Below are positions 1 to 9,848 of a stretch of 64,000 bases of DNA, piece after piece (positions within the stretch are counted from its first letter, which is position 1; each line of letters opens with the position of its first letter). Where the stretch lies: assembly GCF_001440395.1 (NCBI RefSeq), contig NZ_LLXZ01000003.1, positions 1-64,000 of the forward strand, given 5' to 3'. The notes below the pieces were generated by a model. That model did no database searches, was not told where the DNA came from, and saw only the letters and a program-made list of their open reading frames with translations. A program made the translations under genes and the position numbers. The DNA is from Bradyrhizobium jicamae. Lineage in GTDB: Bacteria; Pseudomonadota; Alphaproteobacteria; Rhizobiales; Xanthobacteraceae.

Positions 1-440
1 GCTCGGGCAGTCGAACACCAGCTCGATCGGCTAACTTACGGAAGCCCGCACACCCCTGGCTGCTCCCGGGGTGTGTGGGTATTCATTTCAATCGACAATT
101 TTTGGACGCGAGCACCCTCGCTCAGGGAATTACTGGAAGAGGGTCTCGACACGGTGTCGATGCGCTACGCGCGTACCCGCGCCTGCCTGCCGAGAGATGC
201 TCATCACACAGGGGATGGCCCGGCCGGATCCATCAAACGCGATCAGGAAACCCTGTAAGTCCTGGAAGGTGAGAGATCTTCCGCCCCAGGTCCGCTCCAC
301 ACAACCGCTGTGCTCTTCTGGAGGTCGCCGTGTGGCCTCCCAGACGACCTCGCTCATGTGGGCTCTTGCTAGTCCCTATTTCGGTTCGTAGGACTGTGAA
401 GTGCACATGATGTTTCAGGATCGTTGTCCCCGCCGTTAGG
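1..440. other. Non-coding stretch downstream of the NHLP operon
   Basis: Apart from the hairpin at 45-79, no convincing gene is seen. Short open frames exist on both strands (for example 130-357 minus, 75 codons), but none resembles a known family or has a clear ribosome binding site. The stretch lies beyond the 3' end of the ABC transporter gene that ends at 441. Confidence 0.4.
45..79 (+). terminator. GC-rich hairpin, possible terminator
   Basis: Bases 45-56 (CCCGCACACCCC) pair with 68-79 (GGGGTGTGTGGG) to give a 12-bp stem with one G-U pair and an 11-nt loop. A moderately T-rich stretch (tattcatttc) follows on the plus strand. It may end a transcript that enters from the left edge; that gene is not in view. 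Confidence 0.45.
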
Positions 441-3344
441 CTAGCGATGAGCCGGTTCGACCAATTGCCGCTCGGCAAAATCCGAAAACGGCCCCGGCTC
501 GCTCATGAGCTCTGCGAAGCTTCCCGTTTGCACGATTTTGCCGCGCGAGAGCATGACAATACGATCTGCATTGCGGACGGTGCTGAGGCGGTGCGCAATC
601 ACAATCCGCGTGATGCTCAGTCGTTCCAGCGAGGCGCCGACGATGCTTTGGGTTTGGTTGTCGAGCGCGCTGGTTGCCTCATCAAACAGAAGAATCCGTG
701 GCGAACGCGCAAGAGCCCGGGCGATCAATAGTCGCTGCCGCTGACCGCCTGACAGCGTACTCACGCCTTCCGCAACCAGCGTATGCATGCCCATCGGCAT
801 CTGCACGATGTCGGCATCCAGCGCCGCCAGTCGGGCGGCCTCCCACGCCTTCTCCAGCGGCAAATCAACGCCGCCGCAGATGTTTTCGTAAAGGCTTCCG
901 GTTGCGAGCTTGGTATCTTGCAGCACCACCCCAAGCTGACGGCGTACCGCGCTGATGTCGAGCGTGTTGAGCGCCTTGCCGTCGTAAAACACCGTGCCGG
1001 CTTCCGCCCGCTCAAAACCGAGCAGCAAACGAAAGAGCGACGATTTCCCGCTGCCGGAGGGGCCGACGATCGCGACGTAGTCACCGGTCGCAATGCTTAG
1101 GCTGACGTCATCGAGGACCTTCGGCCCGCCTCGCGCATAGCGGAAGACCACGCCGGAAAGTTCGATCTCTCCGGATAGTTCTCCAGGCGATCGCCGTTCC
1201 CCGGAGATCTCGGCCGAGGTGGAAATCACGGGCTTCAGGCGGGTGAGGTGTGGAATCGCCACCAGCGATTCGCTGACGCTCGAGGCCCAAGTGCCGATCG
1301 CGGCCATGGTCTGTCCGAACGCCGCCAGAAAGCCGAGAAAAGCGCCGAGATCGAGCAGGACGCGACTGTTTGTGTAGGAGGCAAGCGCAAAGATGGTCAA
1401 TGTCGCCAGCATCGGAAAGGCGGAGTCAAAGGTGCTCAGCGCGTTGGCCGCTTGCTGCGAGACGATGAAATAGCGCCTCTGTACGGCAAATTGTTGCGAC
1501 CATCGCGCTAACGCGCGCGCCGTTGCGCCTGCCACGCGCAACTTGCTGACTCCCGTAATCAACTGCAGCACAAAGCCGTTGGCCGTGCCTTGCAGGTTGA
1601 AATGCCTGGTTTCATAGTAGAGTCGCAGGGCGCTCGTGGCAAGAATCACAGCCGCTCTAATCATCGTGAGCAGCAGTGCAATGGTGCCCAGACGGAGGTC
1701 ATAGTAGAGCATCAGCCCAATGCTGAAGAGACAAAAGAACGAGGCCGTAAAGCCGCGCAGCACGCGTCCGGTGAAGATCCGGCGAGCGGCGTTGATGCCC
1801 ATGGCGCGATCGACCAAGTCGCCGCTTGTATGTTCGCGAAACAGAGAAGTGGGTAGGCGGAGCAGTCGGTCGATCAGCGCGGCCTGCAGTTTATAGTCGA
1901 GCAGACCTTCGAGCCTTAACGTGACCCGTCCTTGCATCATCTGCAGACTGGCCATCGCCATAGCGGTGACCGTCAGCGCAAGCGCACAAACAACGAGCTG
2001 ATCGATCTCGGTGCGCGGGATAACCGAACTGACCAGGACATTCGTCAGCAATGGCGGCACCAGCGACAGTAGCCCGATTACCAGAACAGCCAACGCGATG
2101 CGCGCGATGCTACCTGAGACGCCTCGCCACGCGAAGGTAAGCAGATCGCGGTATCGAAGAGGGTGGGGTGGCAACGCTGGATAGAAAGCGATGGCCTCCG
2201 GATTGAGCTCGCCGGCAACGGAGCGATCGACCAAGCGATGCCTTCCGCCTTTCGGATCGAACATCGTGTAGGTGTTCGCCCGATTGCGCACCAGCGCCAC
2301 TGGACTGCGTTGGTCTCCAAGCCAACCGAGGAGCGGTCCAACATCGGTCTTCCACCAGACATCGCGCAGGACCACACGGCGGACCCGCAGTTGGGCCGTG
2401 CGAGCGATGTCCAAAATCTCGCTGAAGGCCTGTCCTGCGGGCTGAGCTCGCTGAGAGAGCGGAATCGGTATTCCCAGTTCTTCTCCGACGATGCGGCAAC
2501 TGCAAAGCAGCGGGTCCGCCGGGTCCCACTCGGATTGCGCGCGATCGCGTTTTCTGACCACGATATCAGAGAGGCGCTCAAACGAATCGAGCGTTTGCGA
2601 CGCAATGAGTTCGCCACGCCGGGCCAGCTGTTCCCGCTCTCGAATGGCGCCCTCTGCCAGGCTGCACTCAAGATGGCCAATAACTGCCAGCTGGAATCGA
2701 TCAATCGCGGGCCAGAGGAGCAGGGCATCCGGCGGATTCGCGTCGAGACGCAATTTGCACCCGTGCTCGCCGGCTTCCACCCACACTCCACCGGTCAAAG
2801 GGAGAGGAGGCTGCCCGGGAGCGAAGCTCGGGCCAAGGCTCATGAGCTTTGCCGTCCCGGTTTCGAGGTGTGCCCATACGAGGTCCCGCATCGGACTGCG
2901 ACGGCGCTCGCCCGGCTGCAGTTCAATCGCTTCACCGATCACCTGCTCGGAAATGGTCTCGCTTGCCGCCGAGCGGGCCATGAACGTCGCCAAGTGGGCA
3001 ATCCAGCCAGACACACGTTCAAAGGACGCGGCACTGCGCGGCACCTCCAAAACCTCTGTCCCAGGGGCTCCGACCGCGATGATTTGCAACCGGCTGCCTG
3101 AGGTTTCGCAGGCATTGTGCAGGTCCAGAATGCCGTCGCCGGTTTCGACACGAAACAAATGCTGGCGCGTGCCTGTCGGCTGAACTGCAAACAAATCGAC
3201 GTGACCGGCGGCCACCTGAAGAATGTGTTCGTGGTCGCTGAGAAGCATCGGGCGACGCGCATCGAGCGCAGTCCGCTGCAACAGGCCGATCGGCACCTCG
3301 CGTTGATGCCCAACGAAATTTTCGCTGGCAAATCGATCCGTCAT
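441..3344 (-). CDS. NHLP-type bacteriocin export ABC transporter, permease/ATPase subunit (ABC2)
   Basis: A 967-residue transporter of the NHLM/NHLP 'ABC2' type, expected to act in the inner membrane with the peptidase-ABC protein encoded just upstream. The last ~560 residues are a fused exporter: a six-helix membrane domain starting near residue 400, then an ATPase with Walker A GPSGSGKSS near residue 760, signature LSGGQRQR near 860 and Walker B ILLFDEATSALD. The first ~400 residues are soluble. Around residues 310-370 there is a stretch resembling a degenerate peptidase-like domain (VALVRNRANTYTMFDPKGG) with no obvious catalytic cysteine. The family is usually nearer 700 residues, so this N-terminal region is long. 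The start ATG overlaps the stop of the upstream gene by 4 bp, so translation is probably coupled. The cargo is unknown. Confidence 0.85.
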   Translation of the reverse strand: MTDRFASENFVGHQREVPIGLLQRTALDARRPMLLSDHEHILQVAAGHVDLFAVQPTGTRQHLFRVETGDGILDLHNACETSGSRLQIIAVGAPGTEVLEVPRSAASFERVSGWIAHLATFMARSAASETISEQVIGEAIELQPGERRRSPMRDLVWAHLETGTAKLMSLGPSFAPGQPPLPLTGGVWVEAGEHGCKLRLDANPPDALLLWPAIDRFQLAVIGHLECSLAEGAIREREQLARRGELIASQTLDSFERLSDIVVRKRDRAQSEWDPADPLLCSCRIVGEELGIPIPLSQRAQPAGQAFSEILDIARTAQLRVRRVVLRDVWWKTDVGPLLGWLGDQRSPVALVRNRANTYTMFDPKGGRHRLVDRSVAGELNPEAIAFYPALPPHPLRYRDLLTFAWRGVSGSIARIALAVLVIGLLSLVPPLLTNVLVSSVIPRTEIDQLVVCALALTVTAMAMASLQMMQGRVTLRLEGLLDYKLQAALIDRLLRLPTSLFREHTSGDLVDRAMGINAARRIFTGRVLRGFTASFFCLFSIGLMLYYDLRLGTIALLLTMIRAAVILATSALRLYYETRHFNLQGTANGFVLQLITGVSKLRVAGATARALARWSQQFAVQRRYFIVSQQAANALSTFDSAFPMLATLTIFALASYTNSRVLLDLGAFLGFLAAFGQTMAAIGTWASSVSESLVAIPHLTRLKPVISTSAEISGERRSPGELSGEIELSGVVFRYARGGPKVLDDVSLSIATGDYVAIVGPSGSGKSSLFRLLLGFERAEAGTVFYDGKALNTLDISAVRRQLGVVLQDTKLATGSLYENICGGVDLPLEKAWEAARLAALDADIVQMPMGMHTLVAEGVSTLSGGQRQRLLIARALARSPRILLFDEATSALDNQTQSIVGASLERLSITRIVIAHRLSTVRNADRIVMLSRGKIVQTGSFAELMSEPGPFSDFAERQLVEPAHR

Positions 3345-5566
3345 CCGCGCGCCACCAGTTTGGCATAGGAGGCCTGAAGCGCAAGAAGCTCTTCATGCGT
3401 GCCGCGTTCAACGATGCGACCGCGTTCGAGCACGATGATTTCGTCGCAATCGCGTATCGTGCTCAGGCGGTGGGCGATGATGATGCAGCTGCAGCCTCGG
3501 CGCCGCAAGTTGTCGTCGATGGATTTTTCGGTGATCGGATCAAGTGCAGCCGTCGCTTCATCCAAGACAAGGATCGAGGGATTGCAAACCAGAGCTCGGG
3601 CGATTTCGATGCGCTGACGCTGACCACCGCTGAAGTTCGTACCGCCTTCATTGACGTAGCAGTCATAATTGCCCGGTCTGGTCGCGAGGTCTTGATGAAT
3701 CAGCGCGTCCTTGGCCGCCGTCAGCAGGTGGCGCTCATCGGTTGTTGAATCCCAGAGCGTCAAATTGTCTCGCGCGGTTCCCTCGAACATAAAGATGTCC
3801 TGGTCGACATAGGCGACGGAGTTCGCGAAAACGTCCGCAGGAACATCTGTCAGCTTCCATCCATCAAAACGAATCTCGCCCGACCAGGGTCTGTACAGTC
3901 CGCAGATCAGTTTGCCGAGGGTTGACTTTCCGCTGCCCGACACACCGACGAGCGCGACCCGTGAACCGGCAGGGATCACTAGCGAAAGATCCGCCAGAAG
4001 CGGCGGCTCGAGCACCGAATAGCCGAAGCTGACGTTGTGAAGTTCGAGTCGGCCGGCAAGCTTGGGCGGGAACGCATCCACATGTGTCGGCATTGGCGGC
4101 GCTAGCGGGTACCGGTAGACATCCTCGAGCCTTTCGAGCGCTCCCTTCATGGTTTGCAGGCCGCCGAAATAGTTCACGAGACCGACAAAAGGTTCGGAGA
4201 AACTCATTGCCAGGGTTTGGAAGGCCACGAGCCCTCCCAATGTCAGCGAGCCCTGAATGACCCGCCAGCCTCCGAAACCAAGAATCGCGGCGATCATGAG
4301 GCCGGTGAGCAGGGTCGGGACCATGTCCAATATGATGGCGGAGGCGCCGATTCTCTGTTCTGCGTTGAGGTTTTTGGCCTGAAGGCCGGCCCACCTGCCG
4401 AAGGCGTCGTCTTCCAACCCACTTGCCTTGACTGTTTCGATGGTTCGTACCATGCCCACGGTCGCCGCGAGCAGCTTTCCCTGTTCGAGCCCCAGCCGAT
4501 AGCTCAGTTCCTGGCGGCGTGGAGCGACAAGCCGCAGGATAAGAACATTGATCAAAGAGATTGCGACGCAAAGCGCGGTCAGGGCGACGTCGTAGACAGC
4601 CATAGCCGCGGCGAACATGACTACCGACATCAGGCTGAGCGCATTGGCGGCAATGCCGCTTGAAAGCAGCTGGGCGATCTGTTCGTTGCCTGCAATACGG
4701 TTCGCAATATCGCCGGCGTGACGTTGGGTGAAGAATTCCAGCGGCAGCGTCATGACGCGCCACAGAAAGCGGCTGGTCATCACGACGGCGAGCTTGGTCT
4801 GCAGCCGCAATAGCAGCGATTGGCGTAGGATGGTCAGAGAGGCCCGGAAGGCCGCCGTCAGCGCCATGCCGATCAGGAGCGGCGCAAGCCAGCCGCGCGT
4901 GTGCTGGATCAAAATGTCATCAACAAAGATCTTTGAGAATCCCGCGGCAACAATATTGGGCACGACCGCGGCGATGCTGACAACAACCAGCAGGGCCACC
5001 GCTTTCTTTGATTGGCGCAGCTCACGCATGAGCAGGCGTATGCCCTTCGGTTTGCTGCCAACCTTCTCGAACTTTTCGCCGCGTTCAAACACCAGGACAA
5101 CGCCGGTGAAGGCGAGGTCGAGCTCGACCAGATCGATCCGCCGCCGCCCGCTCGCGGGGTCGTTTATGTAGGCGCGCTTTTTGTCAATTCCTTCCAGGAC
5201 CACAAAATGGTTGAAGTTCCAGTGGATGATGCAAGGCATTGCCATTTCGGCGAGTGCCGGAGGTTCGACGCTGTAGCCCTTCGCCGTCAGCCCGTGTCGG
5301 CGCGCCGCTCTGATGATATTGCTCGCCTTGCTGCCGTCGCGCGATACGCCGCATGCGATACGAAGCTGCTCCAACGGAATCCACGCCCCGTAATAGGCGA
5401 GAATGATGCCAAGCGCTGCCGCGCCGCATTCGACGGCTTCCATCTGCAGGATGATGGGTGTCCGTCGGATGCTTCGGCGCGGCAACCAGCTCGCCATGCG
5501 GTTGACGTAAGATTTGGGCCGCCCGCGCTTGCTGGTTAGCTCGTTTGGAGTAGGCTTATCCATCAA
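3341..5566 (-). CDS. NHLP-type bacteriocin export ABC transporter, C39 peptidase/permease/ATPase (ABC1)
   Basis: A 741-residue peptidase-containing ABC exporter. It is expected to cut the leader from a ribosomally made peptide after a double-glycine-type site and export the product. The N-terminal C39 domain has an apparently complete triad: Cys47 (EAVECGAAAL), His120 (NFNHFVVLEG) and Asp136 (INDPASG). Membrane helices follow at roughly 185-435. The ATPase has Walker A GVSGSGKST at 541-549, signature FSGGQRQR from 645 and Walker B ILVLDE at 665-670. It overlaps the upstream adaptor gene by 11 bp and the downstream ABC2 gene by 4 bp, so the three genes form a tight operon. ATG codons at 5566 and 5563 are both possible starts. 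No precursor peptide was found nearby. Confidence 0.9.
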   Translation of the reverse strand: MMDKPTPNELTSKRGRPKSYVNRMASWLPRRSIRRTPIILQMEAVECGAAALGIILAYYGAWIPLEQLRIACGVSRDGSKASNIIRAARRHGLTAKGYSVEPPALAEMAMPCIIHWNFNHFVVLEGIDKKRAYINDPASGRRRIDLVELDLAFTGVVLVFERGEKFEKVGSKPKGIRLLMRELRQSKKAVALLVVVSIAAVVPNIVAAGFSKIFVDDILIQHTRGWLAPLLIGMALTAAFRASLTILRQSLLLRLQTKLAVVMTSRFLWRVMTLPLEFFTQRHAGDIANRIAGNEQIAQLLSSGIAANALSLMSVVMFAAAMAVYDVALTALCVAISLINVLILRLVAPRRQELSYRLGLEQGKLLAATVGMVRTIETVKASGLEDDAFGRWAGLQAKNLNAEQRIGASAIILDMVPTLLTGLMIAAILGFGGWRVIQGSLTLGGLVAFQTLAMSFSEPFVGLVNYFGGLQTMKGALERLEDVYRYPLAPPMPTHVDAFPPKLAGRLELHNVSFGYSVLEPPLLADLSLVIPAGSRVALVGVSGSGKSTLGKLICGLYRPWSGEIRFDGWKLTDVPADVFANSVAYVDQDIFMFEGTARDNLTLWDSTTDERHLLTAAKDALIHQDLATRPGNYDCYVNEGGTNFSGGQRQRIEIARALVCNPSILVLDEATAALDPITEKSIDDNLRRRGCSCIIIAHRLSTIRDCDEIIVLERGRIVERGTHEELLALQASYAKLVARG

Positions 5567-6824
5567 TTCCCGTGATTTGCTTGAGCAGTGGTACTACCAG
5601 ATCGAGGGGGCGCCGCCGGCGTGTTGTGATCTCGGCCCGCGCCAACGTTCCGCTCGTGAGATGAATGCTCGGCCCCTCGCCAACGGCCCATCGATATCCG
5701 GTCATGGTGGAGGCGTCTTCATCGAGCTCAACCGTCGCGGCGTAAGGTGCACCTTCGCGCGAGAAGCGTGAAACCAGGCTGTCGTTATGCAGCAGTGCAG
5801 CCATGCCTTGCGGCGTCATCGGGAAATCGGAGATGCTGACCACGCTGCCCAGCATCATGCCAAATTCCTCGCGCTTGACCGTGCTCGGCTCGAGGTGCAC
5901 CTGCATGCCCGGCTTGATAGATTTGCCCCGTTCGGCGGGAATATAGACGACGGCTTCGAGCTTGGCGCCTTCGCTTTCGATCGCAATCACCGCTGTGCCG
6001 ACGGCCAGCACCGAACCGGGCGAAATCTTCACTTCCAAAACCCGCCCGTCCATCGGGCTGATCACTTTGGTGTTCTGGCTCAGCTGCTCGGCGGCGGCAT
6101 TCATTTGCCGCCGGGCCTCGTTGACGGCAAACTGGGACCGCTGAATTTCGCGCCCGCGCTCCGTCTCCAGATCCGTCTTCTGCGCCCGCAACTTCAAAAT
6201 CTCGTTTTGGGCGTCAGTACGGCGTTGTTGCGCATCGGCCAGTTCGCGGCGTCGCTCTTCCAGATTGCGCCGCGTCGTGTATCCCTTGGCTAGCAAATCC
6301 TCCAGGTTTTTGACGTCGACGGTGAGATATTCGATGCGTTGGATCGTTGCTTTGATCGCCTGTTGCAGGGCGGCTTCAAGTTTTGCAAAGTTCTGGCTCT
6401 TGGCGGCGAGCTCGCTTGCAACTTTCGACACCCGGTCGGCGAGCTCCCGCTCGCGTTCATCAAAGACCTCGGTGGCTGCGTTGTGCTTTTGCTTGATGTC
6501 GGTTTGAACGATCTCGGCGATGGGCTGGTCCTTACTGACGCGATCGCCCACCGCGACTGCGACCACCTGCAGCCGTCCGGCAGCGGCGGATACGGCATCG
6601 ACGACCTTACCGCCCCTGCTGATCAGGATTCCCTCGCCCGAGACGCGGGTAGGCACGCGCCCAAAGATGCCCCACAGCACGGCCGCCATAAGCGCGATGC
6701 ACAGCACAAGGGTAAAAATCCAATCAGCGGGCTTGGTGATAACAACGACATGATCGAGCTGTTCGGGAGACGCAGCCCGGTCAAGGGCCGCGGCGCGAAA
6801 TGCCCGTTGCGGTCCGTCGGTCAT
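5556..6824 (-). CDS. HlyD-family secretion protein of the NHLP export system
   Basis: A 422-residue periplasmic adaptor (membrane fusion protein), first gene of the export operon. It has a cytoplasmic N-terminus with the SPEQLDHVV segment typical of NHLM-type HlyD proteins, one membrane helix at about residues 35-52, a lipoyl-like half-motif around 75-105, a long predicted coiled coil at ~105-260 rich in Glu, Arg and Ala, and a second lipoyl half (ISPMDGRVLEVKISPGS). It should link the inner-membrane ABC proteins to the outer membrane; no outer-membrane factor gene is next to it. Its 3' end overlaps the C39-ABC gene by 11 bp. The promoter must lie in 6825-6964, shared with the divergent gene. 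Confidence 0.85.
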   Translation of the reverse strand: MTDGPQRAFRAAALDRAASPEQLDHVVVITKPADWIFTLVLCIALMAAVLWGIFGRVPTRVSGEGILISRGGKVVDAVSAAAGRLQVVAVAVGDRVSKDQPIAEIVQTDIKQKHNAATEVFDERERELADRVSKVASELAAKSQNFAKLEAALQQAIKATIQRIEYLTVDVKNLEDLLAKGYTTRRNLEERRRELADAQQRRTDAQNEILKLRAQKTDLETERGREIQRSQFAVNEARRQMNAAAEQLSQNTKVISPMDGRVLEVKISPGSVLAVGTAVIAIESEGAKLEAVVYIPAERGKSIKPGMQVHLEPSTVKREEFGMMLGSVVSISDFPMTPQGMAALLHNDSLVSRFSREGAPYAATVELDEDASTMTGYRWAVGEGPSIHLTSGTLARAEITTRRRRPLDLVVPLLKQITGIDG

Positions 6825-6964
6825 GCTCTTATGCTCCGTGTTCGGAGCGGTTCAGACGTCGACATATCTGCACGCAATGCAATTGATGAAATGAAGTCGA
6901 CGATGTCGGATATTTGCACAGAATCGACCGTCTAACAATAAGGGGCGGCGGGAAGGGACCAATT

Positions 6965-7495
6965 GTGACGCACGGGCTGATCGGCACCGCGAGACTTTCG
7001 TGCCCAGCGCGAGCGCAGCGAAAGATGCTGGCGGCAAGCTTGGCGCTTGGGCTGTTCCTACCCAGTGTGTGTTGCGCGGGTATCCTCTCCGAGAGCGATT
7101 TCAGGCAGGCGGAGAGCCTTAAGCCACTCTTTGCCAACCTCATGAACGACCTTGTCGAAACCGCAAAGCGCCCCGATGTTTCCAGCGGCGACGCCGGCTG
7201 CATTAACGAGATCATCCGGGAACTTCTCCAGATCTCCGACGAACTAGCGAGCTATGATTATCTGATCACGATGGAGAAAGATCTGACCGACTTTGGCGAC
7301 AACAATCCGATGCGGGGTATCGTCAAGTTTGCCATCGACAACAGCAGCTCGATCTTGATGAGCGAAAGAAAACGGCTGGTTCAGTTATCTGATCAGTGTG
7401 CAAAATATCCGTTGGCGCAAGGCAAGACTCAGCAGGCCGTAAACATCATCGACAGGACGACAGGCATATTGGCTTCCATTCGATCTCGCCTTTGA
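6965..7495 (+). CDS. Secreted protein of unknown function, divergent from the NHLP operon
   Basis: I do not recognise the family. The preferred start is GTG 6965, preceded by a GGGAAGGGA ribosome site, giving 176 residues; ATG 7025 is an alternative. The N-terminus has Arg/Lys residues followed by a hydrophobic core (MLAASLALGLFLPSVCCAG), consistent with Sec export, and possibly with a lipoprotein because of the Cys residues. The mature part is mostly helical, with residues such as INEIIRELLQISDELASY and two Cys residues that could form a disulfide. It sits head to head with the secretion operon, about 140 bp away, so it may share its control or be a periplasmic partner. That is inference from position only. 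Confidence 0.6.
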   Translation: MTHGLIGTARLSCPARAQRKMLAASLALGLFLPSVCCAGILSESDFRQAESLKPLFANLMNDLVETAKRPDVSSGDAGCINEIIRELLQISDELASYDYLITMEKDLTDFGDNNPMRGIVKFAIDNSSSILMSERKRLVQLSDQCAKYPLAQGKTQQAVNIIDRTTGILASIRSRL

Positions 7496-8048
7496 CCCGG
7501 GCGAAAAAAATGGCCGCCGGCAGTGCCGGTACCGATAATTTCAAAATGCGAGTTGTGCATAGCGTTGAGCGGGAGGGATCTCCTTTCAATCCTTGGTCAG
7601 CAGAGTAAGCCCGCTGTTCGGTTTCACCGTGATGCGGGTCACGAATACCGGGTCGTCCGAAAGAAAAATCGGGTCGCAAGAATCGAAAACGCACGATCGC
7701 GATCGCCGTAGAAGGCGTCGATGGCGCTCGTTCCGAACGCGATCGCAAGACGATGAACAATCTGCTGACCGATCAGGGGTCGGTAAACCGGCCGACGACG
7801 GCAAGCCAGTTGCTTCAACGACTCGCATGCCAGGAAGATCGGTCTTTTTCACGTTACCTGCTGAATCGGACCGCGCGGGCGGCGCTGCAGCGCATCAGCA
7901 AATTCCTGGGGATCCCTTCGGTTGTCCGCCGGGGCGTTGCTCTCAGAGATCGGCACTCATGACCGTGAGATCGGCTTTGCCTTCGTCATCCCCTTGGATT
8001 ACGAGTAATGCCTTGCCAGCGTCATAAAACCTTCATACCCCATCTCCG
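7496..8048. other. Intergenic stretch without a convincing gene
   Basis: About 550 bp between the secreted protein and the CYTH-CHAD gene. Several short open frames overlap on both strands (7753-7962 plus, 7593-8027 plus, 7586-7852 minus). None has a recognisable domain, signal peptide or good ribosome site. The right end should carry the promoter of the gene at 8049. Confidence 0.4.
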
Positions 8049-9647
8049 ATGGAGAAATCGTTGGACGCGCGGGAGCCAGTCTTGAGCGATTCGGGCGCCG
8101 CCATTGCCGTGCAACCGGGTGAGCATGCGGAAATCGAACTCAAACTGCTTGCGCCGCAAGGATCACTCAAGAAACTGCGCGAGCTGCCTGTCATCCTGCA
8201 GTATGCGCGCAACCGGGGTGCGTTTCACCGTCTGGAAACGGTGTATTACGACACGCCGGAGCGGCTGCTCTTCCAGCATGGCATGTCGCTGCGCGTGCGG
8301 CGCAATGGCAAGCACTTCATTCAAACACTGAAGCTCTTGCCCAATGACGGGCAACCTCTGATGCGGCGGCAATGGGAAGCGCCGGTTGACGGCGTCAGCC
8401 CTGATCTCACGCGGCTTCCCGCCGACGAGGTCGGCGATCCAATCACGACGCTGACCGACGACGCGCTGGTGCCCGTTTTTGCCACGAAGGTGCGCCGGCA
8501 CGCGCGGCAGCTCGACCTCCCCGATGCGTCGGTAGAAATCGTATTCGACGAAGGGACGATCGAGGCCGGTGCGCGCCAGCAAGTCCTGTCCGAAATCGAA
8601 CTCGAATTGAAGAGCGGCAATGCTGGCGTCCTGTTCGATCTCGGAACGCAGTTGCTCGGCGCTGCGCCGCTACAGCTCGGCACGCGCAGCAAGGCGGAAC
8701 GCGGCTATGCTCTCGCTTTTGACATCGTCCAGCCGGCAGCGAAAGCCGAGCTGGTCGGCATCACCGCGGAGCACGTGGTCGACGATGTTATCGCACTCCT
8801 GGTAGGGTCCTGCTGGCATCATCTTCTGAAAAATTACCCGGTGGCGGAGGAGGGATCGAACCCCGAAGGCGTGCACCAGATGCGCGTCGCCTTGCGCCGT
8901 TTGCGGACGATCTGCGCGCTGTTCCGGCGCGATATTCCGTCGCCCGCATTCCAGGCGGTCAACAGCGAAGCGAGATGGCTGATGCAGCAGCTCGGCCCGG
9001 CGCGGGAATGGGATGTTTTCGCCGAGACCGTTGCTCGCCTGGTTGCGGCAGCTCCGGATATCGACCTTGGTGGCCTGCGCGAGGCGGTCGACCGGCAGCG
9101 CAAGTCGAGCCACGGCGCCTTGCAGGCCGCTCTCGCCGATCCGCGTTGCAGCCGTTTCCTGCTCTCGTTGGGGCAGCTGGTGGAGCGCCGCGGCTGGCGA
9201 AACGAGATCGGCAACGACGCGCTGGCCGTCCTGTCGCAACCGATGCCGACGCTTGCCGACAAGATTCTGGTGCGACTGCATCGCAAGGTGCTCAAGCGTG
9301 GCGCGCATTTCCGGCGACTCAGTCTCGATGCGCAACACGATCTCCGAATCGACCTCAAGAAATTGCGCTATGCGGCGGAGTTCTTCCTGCCGCTCTATGC
9401 CGCCCATACGCCCGCGAAGCGCTATATGAAGCGGCTCGTCAGGCTCCAGTCCAGTCTGGGAAGCGCGCGCGACATCGGTAGCGCGGGCATGCTGCTCGAT
9501 ACTATCCGACAGGACGGCCAGCCCGCGCTGCATCTCGCCATCGGCGCGGTGGTCGGCTGGCAAGCCCACGATCGGATGGCAGTGACGAAGACCCTGCGCA
9601 AGAGATGGCGGCGGTTCAAGGCGACGCCGACATTCTGGGGCCGATGA
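8049..9647 (+). CDS. CYTH and CHAD domain protein (inorganic triphosphatase type)
   Basis: A 532-residue cytoplasmic protein. The N-terminal CYTH (triphosphate tunnel) domain, ~residues 25-230, opens with the signature EIELK at 28-32 that binds the metal-triphosphate. The C-terminal CHAD domain, ~245-525, begins near GVHQMRVALRRLRT and is rich in His, Arg and Lys; CHAD domains bind polyphosphate. CYTH-CHAD proteins act on inorganic triphosphate and associate with polyphosphate granules. It stands alone, with genes of unrelated function on both sides. The ATG follows a GGAG-like site with short spacing, and a slightly downstream start cannot be excluded. Confidence 0.85.
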   Translation: MEKSLDAREPVLSDSGAAIAVQPGEHAEIELKLLAPQGSLKKLRELPVILQYARNRGAFHRLETVYYDTPERLLFQHGMSLRVRRNGKHFIQTLKLLPNDGQPLMRRQWEAPVDGVSPDLTRLPADEVGDPITTLTDDALVPVFATKVRRHARQLDLPDASVEIVFDEGTIEAGARQQVLSEIELELKSGNAGVLFDLGTQLLGAAPLQLGTRSKAERGYALAFDIVQPAAKAELVGITAEHVVDDVIALLVGSCWHHLLKNYPVAEEGSNPEGVHQMRVALRRLRTICALFRRDIPSPAFQAVNSEARWLMQQLGPAREWDVFAETVARLVAAAPDIDLGGLREAVDRQRKSSHGALQAALADPRCSRFLLSLGQLVERRGWRNEIGNDALAVLSQPMPTLADKILVRLHRKVLKRGAHFRRLSLDAQHDLRIDLKKLRYAAEFFLPLYAAHTPAKRYMKRLVRLQSSLGSARDIGSAGMLLDTIRQDGQPALHLAIGAVVGWQAHDRMAVTKTLRKRWRRFKATPTFWGR

Positions 9648-9848
9648 GCTCATACGCAAGCGCGCTCGATGCGCGCAGACGCTCATCGAGAATCCTTCTT
9701 CGCAACACATTGCGAACAACACTAGACGGGATCTGCTGTCAAAAATCGACAGTAGTTGACCCTCTCCTGAAATGCATCAAGAATGAACTTTGCGCCGCCT
9801 TTCCAGTGCATGAGGAAATTCAGTTCACTCGGCATTTGGAAATTTTGT

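Noticed and set aside
130..357. A 75-codon minus-strand frame left of the NHLP operon as a possible bacteriocin precursor
   Set aside because: It has no NHLP or Nif11 leader features and no Gly-Gly cleavage site before a core peptide, and no good ribosome site.
7593..8027. A 144-codon plus-strand frame between the secreted protein and CYTH-CHAD genes
   Set aside because: Basic low-quality sequence, competing frames on both strands, no ribosome site and no family.
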